Shown here: positions 6,824-15,601 of the stretch, piece by piece
How the letters are laid out: the number at the start of each line of letters is the position of its first letter
Position numbering within the stretch: position 1 is the first letter of the stretch
NCBI GenBank assembly: GCA_001871475.1
Contig: MNVE01000015.1
Coordinates: forward strand, 1 to 46,249
From: Candidatus Micrarchaeota archaeon CG1_02_47_40
Lineage (GTDB): Archaea; Micrarchaeota; Micrarchaeia; Anstonellales; CG1-02-47-40
Length of the DNA: 46,249 bases
Direction: 5' to 3'
The notes under the pieces: generated by a model
The model's database searches: none
The model's input: the letters and a program-made list of their open reading frames with translations, nothing else
What the model was told of the DNA's origin: nothing
Position numbers and translations under genes: made by a program

Positions 6824-7906
6824 TCAAATCATCTTCGTTATGCTTGAGATATCCATCTCTTCTCCAAGCATCGTGCTTAATTCCTTTATGAACGCTATCA
6901 GGATGGCGAAATTTATAGCGGTAAGAAACACCGTTGAAATGAAAATGAACATCGCACCTGATAAGAAGGGCATTATGTAGTTGCTTGTACTTCCGGCAAT
7001 TTCCTGCCCGCCTGTAGCTTCCCCGCTTGCCCCGCCGCCTGCGATATTGTTTGCGCTGCCTCTCTGTTCATCTAAATTTATCTGTTCATCCGCCTGTGCG
7101 CCCACATCAGCCATTCCTTCATTCACATCATTCATCCAATCTACATTCTGCGGCGTTCTCACCACGTAATCATTGAGCACAAGAAGCGCGGGATACATTA
7201 TAAACATCCCAAGGGAGAAGGCGATAAGAGAGCCGCCGAACATTCTTGTAGGCTCAAATGCGCGCAGCAGGACTCCGAAGGGGAAGAGATATGTAAGTGC
7301 GGCAATTGACATGTACTGGAGAACTTTCATTTCTATCAGCACAAGCAGGAGGGAGAAGGTAAGCGCCTGCGTTGCAATTATGATTACCTGCGTGAAAGGC
7401 GCCAAGCCCGCAAGGGGCTGTATGGTGAATCCTATTCCCACCGGGTCCGCGAAATACTGCGCGTTCATCGTGTGATTCACCGCAAAAAAGAGCATGATGA
7501 GCATCTGGTAAGCCACGTGGTTTAGCGCAAGCAGATACTCAAGGTAATAGTTTGCCGCATCGTAGAAATTTTTTATATCATGCCCATCATACTGCAGATT
7601 TGCATACTGCCCAGGCGTTCTTCCAAACAGCGAATCAAAAACAGCAGGGTTGAAACTGCACATCCAGGACACGAGCACGATTGCAAGCGCGGCTATCGCG
7701 GCGGTTATGAAAAGCTGCCCCACCTCTGCCCTAACCCACACCTCAAGCTGCGAATTCCCGAAAAACTTTGCTGCCATGTAAAAGAGCGCCAGCATCCCGG
7801 CGGCAATGATAAGCGCAATTCCCACTCCTACTTTCCAGTCGCCCCAAAATGCGGTGTACTCGGGAATCGCACTGCACGCGTCAATTACAAATCCGGTCAT
7901 ATACAT
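6824..7906 (-). CDS. Polytopic membrane protein, VirB6/TrbL-like paralog (fifth in operon)
   Basis: About 360 aa. Early motif NSQLEVWVRAEVGQLF (51-66) and central motif FPFGVLLRAFEPTRMFGG (208-225) with MFIMYP ending the next span. After it comes a soluble, low-complexity Gly/Ala/Ser-rich loop (about 243-300), then two C-terminal TMs and the tail EEMDISSITKMI. The frame opens further upstream at a TTG (7924), but the ATG at 7906 overlaps the TGA of a 32-aa ORF as TGATG, a typical coupling junction, so I use it. The long variable loop is characteristic of this set, in which loop length differs most between paralogs. Confidence 0.78.
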   Translation of the reverse strand: MYMTGFVIDACSAIPEYTAFWGDWKVGVGIALIIAAGMLALFYMAAKFFGNSQLEVWVRAEVGQLFITAAIAALAIVLVSWMCSFNPAVFDSLFGRTPGQYANLQYDGHDIKNFYDAANYYLEYLLALNHVAYQMLIMLFFAVNHTMNAQYFADPVGIGFTIQPLAGLAPFTQVIIIATQALTFSLLLVLIEMKVLQYMSIAALTYLFPFGVLLRAFEPTRMFGGSLIAFSLGMFIMYPALLVLNDYVVRTPQNVDWMNDVNEGMADVGAQADEQINLDEQRGSANNIAGGGASGEATGGQEIAGSTSNYIMPFLSGAMFIFISTVFLTAINFAILIAFIKELSTMLGEEMDISSITKMI

Positions 7907-8004
7907 CACATCTGCGAACCGCAAGCCTCGGCTTTGCCGTCAATTTCGAAACCAACCGTACCCTCACATGCGAACCATGCAATACTGAATCTGCCTTCCA
8001 TCAT
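7906..8004 (-). CDS. 32-aa mini-ORF coupling the fourth and fifth paralogs
   Basis: Starts ATGATG at 8004, 5 nt after the fourth paralog's stop, and ends in TGA at 7908-7906, whose last base is the A of the next ATG (TGATG). The peptide begins MMEGRFSIAWFACEG and continues TVGFEIDGKAEACGSQM, with two Cys and no TM. It fills exactly the one unusually long gap (103 nt) in an otherwise tightly packed operon. It could be a genuine microprotein of the complex or a purely translational coupling ORF. Its length is below most gene-finder cutoffs. Confidence 0.5.
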   Translation of the reverse strand: MMEGRFSIAWFACEGTVGFEIDGKAEACGSQM

Positions 8005-8009
8005 ACCAA

Positions 8010-9158
8010 TCACAATATTCTCATCAGCGAGCCTATATTAACATCCGTTCCAAGGTGCTTTGAAATCTCCCTTATCGCGCTGAAAGTCACGAAAAGGTTG
8101 AGAAGGGGCAAAATCATCCCGACAATCACGAGGAAATACGCCACATCCATAAGCATGCTTATCGCCGCGGAGAAAATCAGGTATGGAATGCCCACAACCA
8201 GCCCGAAGTTGCTTCCGAATATGAGCGTTATAAGAAAGAACGGGGTGGCGCCTATCATGCCAAGGAGGTTCTTAACATAATCCCCTCCAAGATGCGTCTT
8301 GAAAAAGCACTGCACTCCCCATCCCATTGTGCAGTCATTTCCATTTGCGTCAACCAGCTCATATTTCTCCGCTATCGCCATTGCGCTGACATTCATCATC
8401 GCAGGATATACGATGTAAAATCCTATTGCAATTGTAATGAGCGCCCCTCCCATCCCTCTTGTAAGGGAGAATGTGCGCAGGAAAATTCCGGCAGGCAGGA
8501 AGATGCTTAGCATGTATTTTTTTATGAAGCAGAGGAGGAAGAGGTGCACGAACCACTCCCCGAAAACAGCGGAAAGCATTACTATTATCATGTTAAGCAG
8601 GTCCATGATGGGACGGAACATGTAAGAGGTTTGGAAAACAATCCCTCCAAGCCCTCCGGGGTTGAGCAGCACGTGCATCGTTCCCATCACGGAAACCGCC
8701 ACGTTGAAAAGCGTAACAACCATCAAATCCGCGCTGACAGTCCCTCCAATTGCGTGCGCATAGGCAATTGCCATCTCAATGGAGCTTTTGCTCCCCTGCG
8801 AATAAACTGATGAAAGCGAATCAACCACCCCGGTGGAAAGCAAAAAGAAAATAACAACAATTGCCGAAACGAACACCTGAAACAGATTTTCCTTTGCCCA
8901 GGCAATCCCTTTCGGGTTTTGCAGTCCGTAAGAGGCAATAAATGCAAGGGACACAAGGAATACCGAAGCGGCAAGCCCCAATCCCGAAAGCACTATCCAG
9001 GAAGAGTTAAGATTTTGCTGGCTGCCTGCAGGTTCGGGTTGGCAATAAGCAGTTTGCCCGTAACTTTTTAACGCATCGAGCCAGACGTTCGGGTCCACTG
9101 CAAAAGCCAGGCTGGCAAACATGCACGCAAACAAAATTGCAATTAATGCATTTTTCAT
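8010..9158 (-). CDS. Polytopic membrane protein, VirB6/TrbL-like paralog (fourth in operon)
   Basis: 382 aa with a cleavable-looking signal peptide (MKNALIAILFACMFASLAFA), then an outer segment with a Cys (YCQPEP) before TM1. Early motif KGIAWAKENLFQVFVSA (83-99); central motif LPAGIFLRTFSLTRGMGG (221-238) followed by IAIGFYIVYP. The C-terminal tail is LGTDVNIGSLMRIL, matching the -VEIxGLxRL- tails of the other paralogs. An outer loop with two Cys (NDCTMGWGVQCFF) may be disulfide-bonded. Only this paralog and the first have a signal peptide. Gap to the previous gene is 9 nt. Confidence 0.8.
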   Translation of the reverse strand: MKNALIAILFACMFASLAFAVDPNVWLDALKSYGQTAYCQPEPAGSQQNLNSSWIVLSGLGLAASVFLVSLAFIASYGLQNPKGIAWAKENLFQVFVSAIVVIFFLLSTGVVDSLSSVYSQGSKSSIEMAIAYAHAIGGTVSADLMVVTLFNVAVSVMGTMHVLLNPGGLGGIVFQTSYMFRPIMDLLNMIIVMLSAVFGEWFVHLFLLCFIKKYMLSIFLPAGIFLRTFSLTRGMGGALITIAIGFYIVYPAMMNVSAMAIAEKYELVDANGNDCTMGWGVQCFFKTHLGGDYVKNLLGMIGATPFFLITLIFGSNFGLVVGIPYLIFSAAISMLMDVAYFLVIVGMILPLLNLFVTFSAIREISKHLGTDVNIGSLMRIL

Positions 9159-9167
9159 ATACTCAAC

Positions 9168-10436
9168 TTATATCAATCTTGTCAAGCCCGCAATCTCAAC
9201 ATCCCCTCCCAAAAGCGGGGAGAGCGTTTTTATCGCCGAAATTGTTGTCATTATCGCAATAAATGGCATGAACACGGAAAAGAGCATGAGTTTTGCTATT
9301 CCTGCAAACACTCCCTCTTCTCCAAGGTACCATCCCCCAATCACAAGCGAATCGTAAAGCGCCTTTGGAATTGATTTTGCAATTGAAACAAGCCCAGTAA
9401 TCATTTCCCCCAAATTGGTGAATATCCAGCCGACAGTATCAAGGATGTTTTGCGGCTCTCCTTCCTGCACTCCAAATATGTCCCACTGGCTTCTAACCTG
9501 TCCTATATAATCGTCCAGCGCCTCTCCCTCTAAGTCATAAACACTGCTGTTGGGGGGTGCAATCGTGCCTCCATCCGGATTCAAAACATCCTTCATTTCC
9601 CCTTTTTCCATCCCCTCTTCTTGCGGCAGCTCAAGATTATATATAACCGTTTTGTACTGCCCGTTGAAAAGCAATACACTATCAGTATGCCCTGTGGTGG
9701 CGTAAAGCAGGTAGCCGGCAAGGGCGTACATAAAGGGGAAAACAAAATACAACCCCACCCCCATCGCAAGGAGAAGCCCGCCAAGCTTTCTTGTCAGGAA
9801 GAAATTCCGCAGTAAAAACCCGCCTATTAAGAAAATGGGAAACACGGACTGCTGTATGATATCAAGGAGGTTTTGCTGGAACCTTGAAACAATCATTATT
9901 TTCACAAGCAAATCAACTGCAAAATTAATCCCCTCCGTCAGAGTGCTTATTCCCGAAAAAGGCGCCATTCCCAAATCCCCCCAGGGCGCGATTGTGAAGC
10001 GCAGTCCTATCCTTGCCTCGGAAATGAAGAGGAAAAGCGAGTTCATCCAAATCAGCTTTGAGGACATGTCCTCGGCAGTGTCAAACACCACATCAAGGTG
10101 GTTTTTTGCAAGCGCGAAATGGCAAGGAGTAAGATTGGGATTTTGGGGCGCGTTTGGGCCTATTGGCGAGCACAAGACAGCAGACTGCGGGTCAAGGCTG
10201 GCAATCGCGCCCACCCAGTAATCCGTTCCCGTTGCGGCAAACACCACGAGCAGAAGTATTATTGCGGAGTAGAAAATCTGCGAAAGCTCAGCTTTAGCAT
10301 ACGCCTCCAGCCGCTCATCCGAGAGGAATTTGCCTATCATATATAGAAGCGCAACAAGAGAGATGGATGCGAATAGCGCCAAGGCAAGCAGGTAGCCGTA
10401 TTGCGAAAGCAGGTATGCGGCAGTCAACAAAGCCAT
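9168..10436 (-). CDS. Polytopic membrane protein, VirB6/TrbL-like paralog (third in operon)
   Basis: 422 aa if begun at ATG 10436; a GTG at 10460, overlapping the previous TAG, would add eight residues (MKKRCLLK). The ATG start aligns best with the second paralog's N-terminus. Early motif ERLEAYAKAELSQIFYSA (41-58), central motif FLIGGFLLRNFFLTRKLGG (202-220), then LYFVFP, and the tail GGDVEIAGLTRLI. A large soluble loop at 255-330 (acidic, Pro/Asn-rich) separates the central TM bundle from the C-terminal TMs. Two Cys in the first outer loop (VLCSP, TPCHF). Confidence 0.8.
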   Translation of the reverse strand: MALLTAAYLLSQYGYLLALALFASISLVALLYMIGKFLSDERLEAYAKAELSQIFYSAIILLLVVFAATGTDYWVGAIASLDPQSAVLCSPIGPNAPQNPNLTPCHFALAKNHLDVVFDTAEDMSSKLIWMNSLFLFISEARIGLRFTIAPWGDLGMAPFSGISTLTEGINFAVDLLVKIMIVSRFQQNLLDIIQQSVFPIFLIGGFLLRNFFLTRKLGGLLLAMGVGLYFVFPFMYALAGYLLYATTGHTDSVLLFNGQYKTVIYNLELPQEEGMEKGEMKDVLNPDGGTIAPPNSSVYDLEGEALDDYIGQVRSQWDIFGVQEGEPQNILDTVGWIFTNLGEMITGLVSIAKSIPKALYDSLVIGGWYLGEEGVFAGIAKLMLFSVFMPFIAIMTTISAIKTLSPLLGGDVEIAGLTRLI

Positions 10437-10459
10437 TTTCAATAAACACCTTTTCTTCA

Positions 10460-11395
10460 CTAAAATTTCTGCCCCAGAAACTTAATCATGCTTTTTATGA
10501 ACGTGTTCGTTATAATCATGGAAAGCCCGGGCAGGAATATCGCCTGCATTATTATCACTGAAAGGTTTGCAAAGGGATGCAGCATCCAGCTTAAATCAAA
10601 AGAATTGCCAAACACCCTCTTATAAAAACTCGAATTGGGGTCGTATGCAGGCTCAATCCCTCCAAGAGGGTCGCCTGCGCCAGGCGCATCAGGAACTCCG
10701 AGAAAATCAATTCCCGTGTCTTTTGCGTCAATATATTTCATTATGTCATAATGCATTACGTATGTTAGGGGGAATACGAAGTAAAATCCAAATGCGGTTG
10801 AAATTAAGAAAACGCCGGCATCGCGCGTTGCGGGAAATATGCGCAGGATGATGCCTGCGGGCAGAACGAAAGCAATCATCGTTGAGTGTATTATGTGCAA
10901 ACCGAACTGCTGCGCCATTATGGATGCGCTGAAAGGCGTTATTACCATAAGCACGAATTCAAAAACGGATTCAAAGAGGCTAAACTGCGGGAAAAGCGCA
11001 AAGCGAACTCCCCATGCCGTGCCTGCGCCATAGCTGTGCGATATTCCCGAGAGAAGCTGCGAGCCAATCACAATCCCCTCCATCTGCATTAGGGTGGGCA
11101 TGAGAAGGTTCACCACCAGCTTGTCAAGGTATTCCTGCGCGACATCAAAATAATCCTTTCCGCCGAGCATGCTTTTTGAAACATCTTCCATCATGTTCAC
11201 AATCAGGAGCGCCATTATGAGAATGAGCGCGGAGAAGAAAATTTGGTGCGTCTCAACCCGCGCATACGCCTCCCATTCAGGCCTTTTCACCAATTGCGCA
11301 ATCATGTAAATTGCCGCAACCACGAATACCATTAACGCCATGCTCACGGCAAAAATTCCCATCTCCGCGCTCTGCAGTATATCTACAAAAGGCAT
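10460..11395 (-). CDS. Polytopic membrane protein, VirB6/TrbL-like paralog (second in operon)
   Basis: 311 aa, the shortest of the six. Early motif PEWEAYARVETHQIFFSA (39-56); central motif LPAGIILRIFPATRDAGV (178-195), then GFYFVFP. It lacks the charged -VEIxGLxKL- tail, ending FLGQKF. The short loop at 230-262 is Asp/Pro/Gly-rich. It starts 3 nt after the first paralog's stop, so translation is tightly coupled. It has no signal peptide; TM1 begins near residue 12. Confidence 0.8.
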   Translation of the reverse strand: MPFVDILQSAEMGIFAVSMALMVFVVAAIYMIAQLVKRPEWEAYARVETHQIFFSALILIMALLIVNMMEDVSKSMLGGKDYFDVAQEYLDKLVVNLLMPTLMQMEGIVIGSQLLSGISHSYGAGTAWGVRFALFPQFSLFESVFEFVLMVITPFSASIMAQQFGLHIIHSTMIAFVLPAGIILRIFPATRDAGVFLISTAFGFYFVFPLTYVMHYDIMKYIDAKDTGIDFLGVPDAPGAGDPLGGIEPAYDPNSSFYKRVFGNSFDLSWMLHPFANLSVIIMQAIFLPGLSMIITNTFIKSMIKFLGQKF

Positions 11396-11398
11396 ATT

Positions 11399-12667
11399 CT
11401 ACACCAGCTTTGAAAGCCCGAAAATTTCCACTTCCCCGCCAAGCGCCGCAGCCAGGCTCCGGTAGGCGGTTATGGTGATTATTATCTCAAGCACCAGCCC
11501 CGCCACCACAAATGTTAGATATTGCGTCATCACTCCTATTGATTTTAGCGCGCCAAAGTAGAACACTATGGGGAGCTTTCTCATGTCCGTTAAAGATTCC
11601 ATCATCGTGAAAACCATCGTTATGACCTTTCCAATCATTCCGAGTGCAATCCATAGCACGTCAAGCGTGCCGGCAATAAACAGCCATGCAGAGCAGAAAA
11701 GGTTCTTGAGAGCTCCCTGCACCTGTCCGCCGCAATCCACAAACCCTCCGAATGTGTAATCCCTTCCCGTGCGCGCCACTGCCTCCTCTCCCGCATTCTG
11801 CCCGCTTGTCTGCATCTCCTCTAAATACGTCTGCGTGTCCGTTACATCACTCTGCGCAAGTTCAACAATACTCATATAATCCCCGTAATCCGTCACCTGC
11901 GTGTTATACCATACCTCCTTCATCACCATCACGGATGCTGGAAAAACAAAATACGCTACAAGTGCAAACACCACAAGGCTCGTTCCAAGCCTTCTTGTGA
12001 GGAAGAAGCACCTTAAGAGTATCCCAATGGGAAGAAAAAGCTTCAGCATCGTTTTTTCAAAAAACTCAAGCACTAACAGCTGAACGGCAGTTATGCCTAT
12101 CGCCACCCCCATGAAATCCGTTATCAATATGTTCGCCTCGCTGACCATCTGCGTGCCTATCGCCGGAGCAAGGGAAAGCGAAAGCCGGTTCACCGGCGTC
12201 ATGGGGAGGAAGAGAGAGATGCGCATCGTTGAGAAAAACCCTATGAGCATTTCGTACATATTCAGGCTGACATAATTGTGTATTCCCTTTGTTTTCACAA
12301 TATTTAAAAACAGCTTCGGCTGGGAGTAAAAATCCTCATTTCCCGCCAGGGTTTGGCTTATGGCGGCAAAAAGCACGAGAAGCACGGCAACCAGCGCCAC
12401 CATCAGTGCGCTTCCCCCAAGCTCGTAAAGCTCCCCCTTCACCCATGCCTTTAATTGGGGAGAGGAGAAGAACTCGCCAAACATCCACGCAATGCCTGCA
12501 ATGAACGCGCCTATTGCAAGCGCGAGGAGAGTGGGGGCGAAAAATTCACCGCCTGCAAAATCAGATGCAAAACTTTCCCAAGCCAGCTGGCTGCCTGATG
12601 TTCCCTGCGCTGACGCAAGGGAAAAGAAAAAGAAAAATAGCGCAAATGCAAGAAAAGCTTTTCCCAT
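11399..12667 (-). CDS. Polytopic membrane protein, VirB6/TrbL-like paralog (first in operon)
   Basis: 422 aa beginning with a signal peptide (MGKAFLAFALFFFFFSLASA). Early motif PQLKAWVKGELYELGGSA (70-87); central motif FLPIGILLRCFFLTRRLG (211-228) followed by YFVFP (239-243); tail GGEVEIFGLSKLV. The outer loop 250-325 carries a Cys-Gly pair (VDCGGQ) and is polar. The frame extends 16 codons further upstream, but the ATG at 12667 is preceded by a TATA box at the right distance (about 28 nt), so the message is probably leaderless and the signal peptide is then correctly N-terminal. This is the promoter-proximal gene of the operon. Confidence 0.82.
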   Translation of the reverse strand: MGKAFLAFALFFFFFSLASAQGTSGSQLAWESFASDFAGGEFFAPTLLALAIGAFIAGIAWMFGEFFSSPQLKAWVKGELYELGGSALMVALVAVLLVLFAAISQTLAGNEDFYSQPKLFLNIVKTKGIHNYVSLNMYEMLIGFFSTMRISLFLPMTPVNRLSLSLAPAIGTQMVSEANILITDFMGVAIGITAVQLLVLEFFEKTMLKLFLPIGILLRCFFLTRRLGTSLVVFALVAYFVFPASVMVMKEVWYNTQVTDYGDYMSIVELAQSDVTDTQTYLEEMQTSGQNAGEEAVARTGRDYTFGGFVDCGGQVQGALKNLFCSAWLFIAGTLDVLWIALGMIGKVITMVFTMMESLTDMRKLPIVFYFGALKSIGVMTQYLTFVVAGLVLEIIITITAYRSLAAALGGEVEIFGLSKLV

Positions 12668-12690
12668 ACGGAAAATAGTTTCAGTTTGGT

Positions 12691-12700
12691 TATTTAAAAA
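12691..12700 (-). promoter_or_regulatory. TATA box of the seven-gene membrane operon
   Basis: TTTTTAAATA on the minus strand lies about 28 nt before the ATG at 12667. It is the only convincing promoter for the run of genes down to 5096, whose gaps are mostly under 21 nt. Confidence 0.6.
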
Positions 12701-12725
12701 CCCCCCTTTTTGCACATCCTTAACC

Positions 12726-12740
12726 TTAATATTATATTAT
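12726..12740 (+). promoter_or_regulatory. TATA box of leuS
   Basis: TTAATATTATATTAT centred about 25 nt before the leuS ATG implies a leaderless transcript. It is separate from the divergent operon's TATA box. Confidence 0.5.
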
Positions 12741-12755
12741 CTTCATTATTCCCGC

Positions 12756-15512
12756 ATGGAAATTGATTACGAAAAATGGCAGGGCAAATGGCAGGAGGAA
12801 AAGCTCTTTTCCCCAAAGGCAGGAAAAGGCAAGAAATTCTTCCTGACAGCGGCATTCCCCTACCCGAATTCGCCTCAACACATAGGGCATGGGCGGACTT
12901 ACACAACTACGGACATTTATGCCAGATACAAAAGACTGCAGGGATACAACGTGCTCTTTCCAATGGCTTTCCACGTGACAGGCACGCCGGTGCTTGCAAT
13001 GGCGGAGAGGATTGCCGAAAATGATGGGGAAATTCTGGATATTTTTGAGCGCATTTATCACATTCCGCGCGAAAAGGCGCTGACACTCACCAACCCGAAA
13101 GAGCTGGTTTCCTACTTCTCCCGCGAAATAGAAGAAGGGATGAAGCTGATGGGCTTCTCCATAGACTGGTCACGGAAATTTTATACATTTGATGAGAATT
13201 TCAATAAATTCATACAATGGCAGTTCCGCACCCTGCACTCACTGGGGTACATAAAACAGGGCACGCATCCGATTCCCTGGTGCCCAAAATGCGCAAGCCC
13301 TGTATCAGGGCACGACACACGTGGCGACATTGACCCGCGCCTTGAGGAAGTGTGCGTGGTAAAGTTCCCATCTGCAAAAGGTTTCTTTCCCGCTTCCACA
13401 TACCGCCCCGAAACGATATATGGAGTTACCAACCTCTGGGTAAACCCGGCAGCGGAATATACAGAATGCACATTTAAGGGGGAGAAACTATTCCTCTCAA
13501 AAAAAGCCGCAGAAAAGCTTTCCTCCCAATTTGACATAAACATACAAAAGACATTTAAGGGAAGCGAACTTGCAGGCACAAAGTGCATAAACCCCATGAC
13601 AGGCAGTAACATACCCATTCTTCCCGCCTCCTTTGTGGATGAATTGACTGGCACGGGAATTGTGATGAGCGTTCCGGCGCACGCGCCCTTTGATTATCTT
13701 GCCCTTCGCGATGCCGGCTCCAAAATACTGCCAATACAAGTTATAGAACTTCCGGGTTTTGGCAAATGCCCCTCCTGCGAAATAGTAGAACAGCTCAAAG
13801 TGCAAAGCCAAACCGACCCCAAAGCGCAAGAGGCAACAAATATTCTCTACAAAAAGGAAGCTTATGGGGGAAAAATGATTACTGGCAAATATGCGGGAGA
13901 AAGTGCAATGGCTGCAAAGGAAAAAGTGGCACGCGAGCTTGTTGAAAACGATTCCGCATTCCTCATGCACGAGATTGCAAACTCCCCGCTTTATTGCAGG
14001 TGCGGAGCATTATGCACGGTAAAAACCGTGAAAAACCAGTGGTTCATAGATTACGGGAACGAAGAATGGAAGGAGAAAACCACCAATCACCTGAAGAAAA
14101 TGTGCATCCTGCCTGAAAAAACCCTTCCCGAATACGAATACACTATAGGGTGGCTGAAGGCAAAGGCGTGCACGCGCTCAAAAGGGCTTGGCACTGTTTT
14201 TCCATTTGACAAAACGCAGATGATAGAGGCGCTTTCTGATTCCACAATCTATATGGCATTTTATACAATTTCGCACCTGCTTTCCAATTACCCAAAGGGA
14301 AAGGTGAATGATGCGCTTTTTGATTACCTGTTTTTGGGGAAAGAGGCAGAGAACTTTACGCCTGATGCGAAAGCCATGAGAAATGAATTCCTCTACTGGT
14401 ACCCGCTTGATTCGCGGCATTCCGCCCTTGATTTGGTGCACAACCACTTGACTTTTCTCATATTCAACCACGTTGCAATATTCGGAGAGAAGCTTTCCCC
14501 CTGCCAAATCGTTGCAAACGGCTTTGTCACGATGGATGGGAAAAAGATGTCAAAGAGCATGGGGAATATACTTCCATTGCAGGATGCAATAAGGAAATGG
14601 GGGCCTGATGTAATACGCTTTTCAGTTGTAGGAGGGGCGGAGCTTTCCATGGATTCGGACTTTTCGCAGAGCACCGCAAACGGAGTTTCCGGCAAACTGG
14701 GGCAGGCAATGGAAATGGCGCAGAAATATTCCTCTGCAAAAAAACACTCCCCCGAACCGGCTGATATCTGGCTTTCCTCGCGCTTAAACCGCACCATACT
14801 TCATTCAGGGGAGCTTTACGAATCGCTTGAGACGCGCGCCCTTTGCCAGGAAATATTCTACGGAGCGCTTTCCGATGCTGTTTGGTATATTAAAAGAGCA
14901 GAACGCCCCTCCCTGCGCGAATTCTTTGAGAAATGGTCCATACTAATCTCCCCCATAATGCCCCATTTTGCCGAGGAGATTTGGTCAATGCTTGGGAAAA
15001 AGGAGTTTGTGCCAGACTCAAAATTCGCCTGCACTGCTGTTCTTCCCAAAAGCGACAATTCAAAAATAAGCATTGAGGCAGAATTCGCAGAAGAGCTTCT
15101 TGTAAAAACAATTGAAGATATACGCCACATACTCAAGCTGATAAACCGCCCCTCCCCCAAAAAAATAGAATTATACATAGCATCCGAATGGAAGCGAAAA
15201 CTGCAAAAAATCGTTTATAATGCAAAGAGGCTTGACGCTTCCCTGAAAGAGGCGGCAAAAGACCTCTCTCTAAAGAATAATATGAAGGAGTGCGCCCTGC
15301 TTGCAAAGAAATTCACAGGCAACCTCAACGTTCTGACTGATAAAATGCTTACTTCCGAGCAGGAGCTTGCATGCTTCCTGGAGAATGCCGCATTTCTAAA
15401 AAAGGAGTTCGGCTGTGCGATTGAAGTGCTCCCTGATTCGGATGCCAACGGGGAAAGAAAGCAAAAGGCTGCTTGCGCCCTTCCCTCAAAACCATCTATC
15501 TACATTGAGTGA
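12756..15512 (+). CDS. leuS: Leucyl-tRNA synthetase, archaeal/eukaryotic type
   Basis: 918-aa class I synthetase that charges tRNA-Leu with leucine and edits mischarged products. The HIGH signature (HIGH, after PYPNSPQ) is at about residues 45-48 and KMSKS near 600. The CP1 editing domain lies between, with the threonine-rich TYRPETIYG and the GTGIVMSVPAHAPFD segment that carries the universal editing Asp. Cys pairs (CPKCASP, CPSCE, YCRCGALC) suggest zinc-binding knuckles, as in archaeal LeuRS. A C-terminal helical tRNA-binding region follows. Its own substrate, tRNA-Leu(CAG), is encoded at 25289-25410. Transcribed divergently from the membrane operon. Confidence 0.95.
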   Translation: MEIDYEKWQGKWQEEKLFSPKAGKGKKFFLTAAFPYPNSPQHIGHGRTYTTTDIYARYKRLQGYNVLFPMAFHVTGTPVLAMAERIAENDGEILDIFERIYHIPREKALTLTNPKELVSYFSREIEEGMKLMGFSIDWSRKFYTFDENFNKFIQWQFRTLHSLGYIKQGTHPIPWCPKCASPVSGHDTRGDIDPRLEEVCVVKFPSAKGFFPASTYRPETIYGVTNLWVNPAAEYTECTFKGEKLFLSKKAAEKLSSQFDINIQKTFKGSELAGTKCINPMTGSNIPILPASFVDELTGTGIVMSVPAHAPFDYLALRDAGSKILPIQVIELPGFGKCPSCEIVEQLKVQSQTDPKAQEATNILYKKEAYGGKMITGKYAGESAMAAKEKVARELVENDSAFLMHEIANSPLYCRCGALCTVKTVKNQWFIDYGNEEWKEKTTNHLKKMCILPEKTLPEYEYTIGWLKAKACTRSKGLGTVFPFDKTQMIEALSDSTIYMAFYTISHLLSNYPKGKVNDALFDYLFLGKEAENFTPDAKAMRNEFLYWYPLDSRHSALDLVHNHLTFLIFNHVAIFGEKLSPCQIVANGFVTMDGKKMSKSMGNILPLQDAIRKWGPDVIRFSVVGGAELSMDSDFSQSTANGVSGKLGQAMEMAQKYSSAKKHSPEPADIWLSSRLNRTILHSGELYESLETRALCQEIFYGALSDAVWYIKRAERPSLREFFEKWSILISPIMPHFAEEIWSMLGKKEFVPDSKFACTAVLPKSDNSKISIEAEFAEELLVKTIEDIRHILKLINRPSPKKIELYIASEWKRKLQKIVYNAKRLDASLKEAAKDLSLKNNMKECALLAKKFTGNLNVLTDKMLTSEQELACFLENAAFLKKEFGCAIEVLPDSDANGERKQKAACALPSKPSIYIE

Positions 15513-15526
15513 TGCTGCCTTAAACC

Positions 15527-15557
15527 CTCAATTTACATTGAGTAGGAGTGCCTTTTT
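15527..15557 (+). terminator. Weak hairpin/T-tract after leuS
   Basis: CTCAAT (15527-15532) and ATTGAG (15537-15542) pair around TTAC, with a T5 run at 15553-15557. The right arm repeats the last codons of leuS (ACATTGAGT), so it may be a small duplication. Confidence 0.4.
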
Positions 15558-15601
15558 CGTGCCACAAACTTAAAATACTCAAACTCTACAAAGAAGTGCA
15601 T

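Noticed and set aside
10437-10460. GTG start for the third polytopic paralog
   Set aside because: It would overlap the previous stop and add a basic tail not seen in the paralogs; ATG 10436 aligns better, though GTG cannot be excluded.
13181-13970. Antisense frames of about 157 codons inside leuS
   Set aside because: Opposite a strongly supported synthetase, no start signals and no domain pattern.
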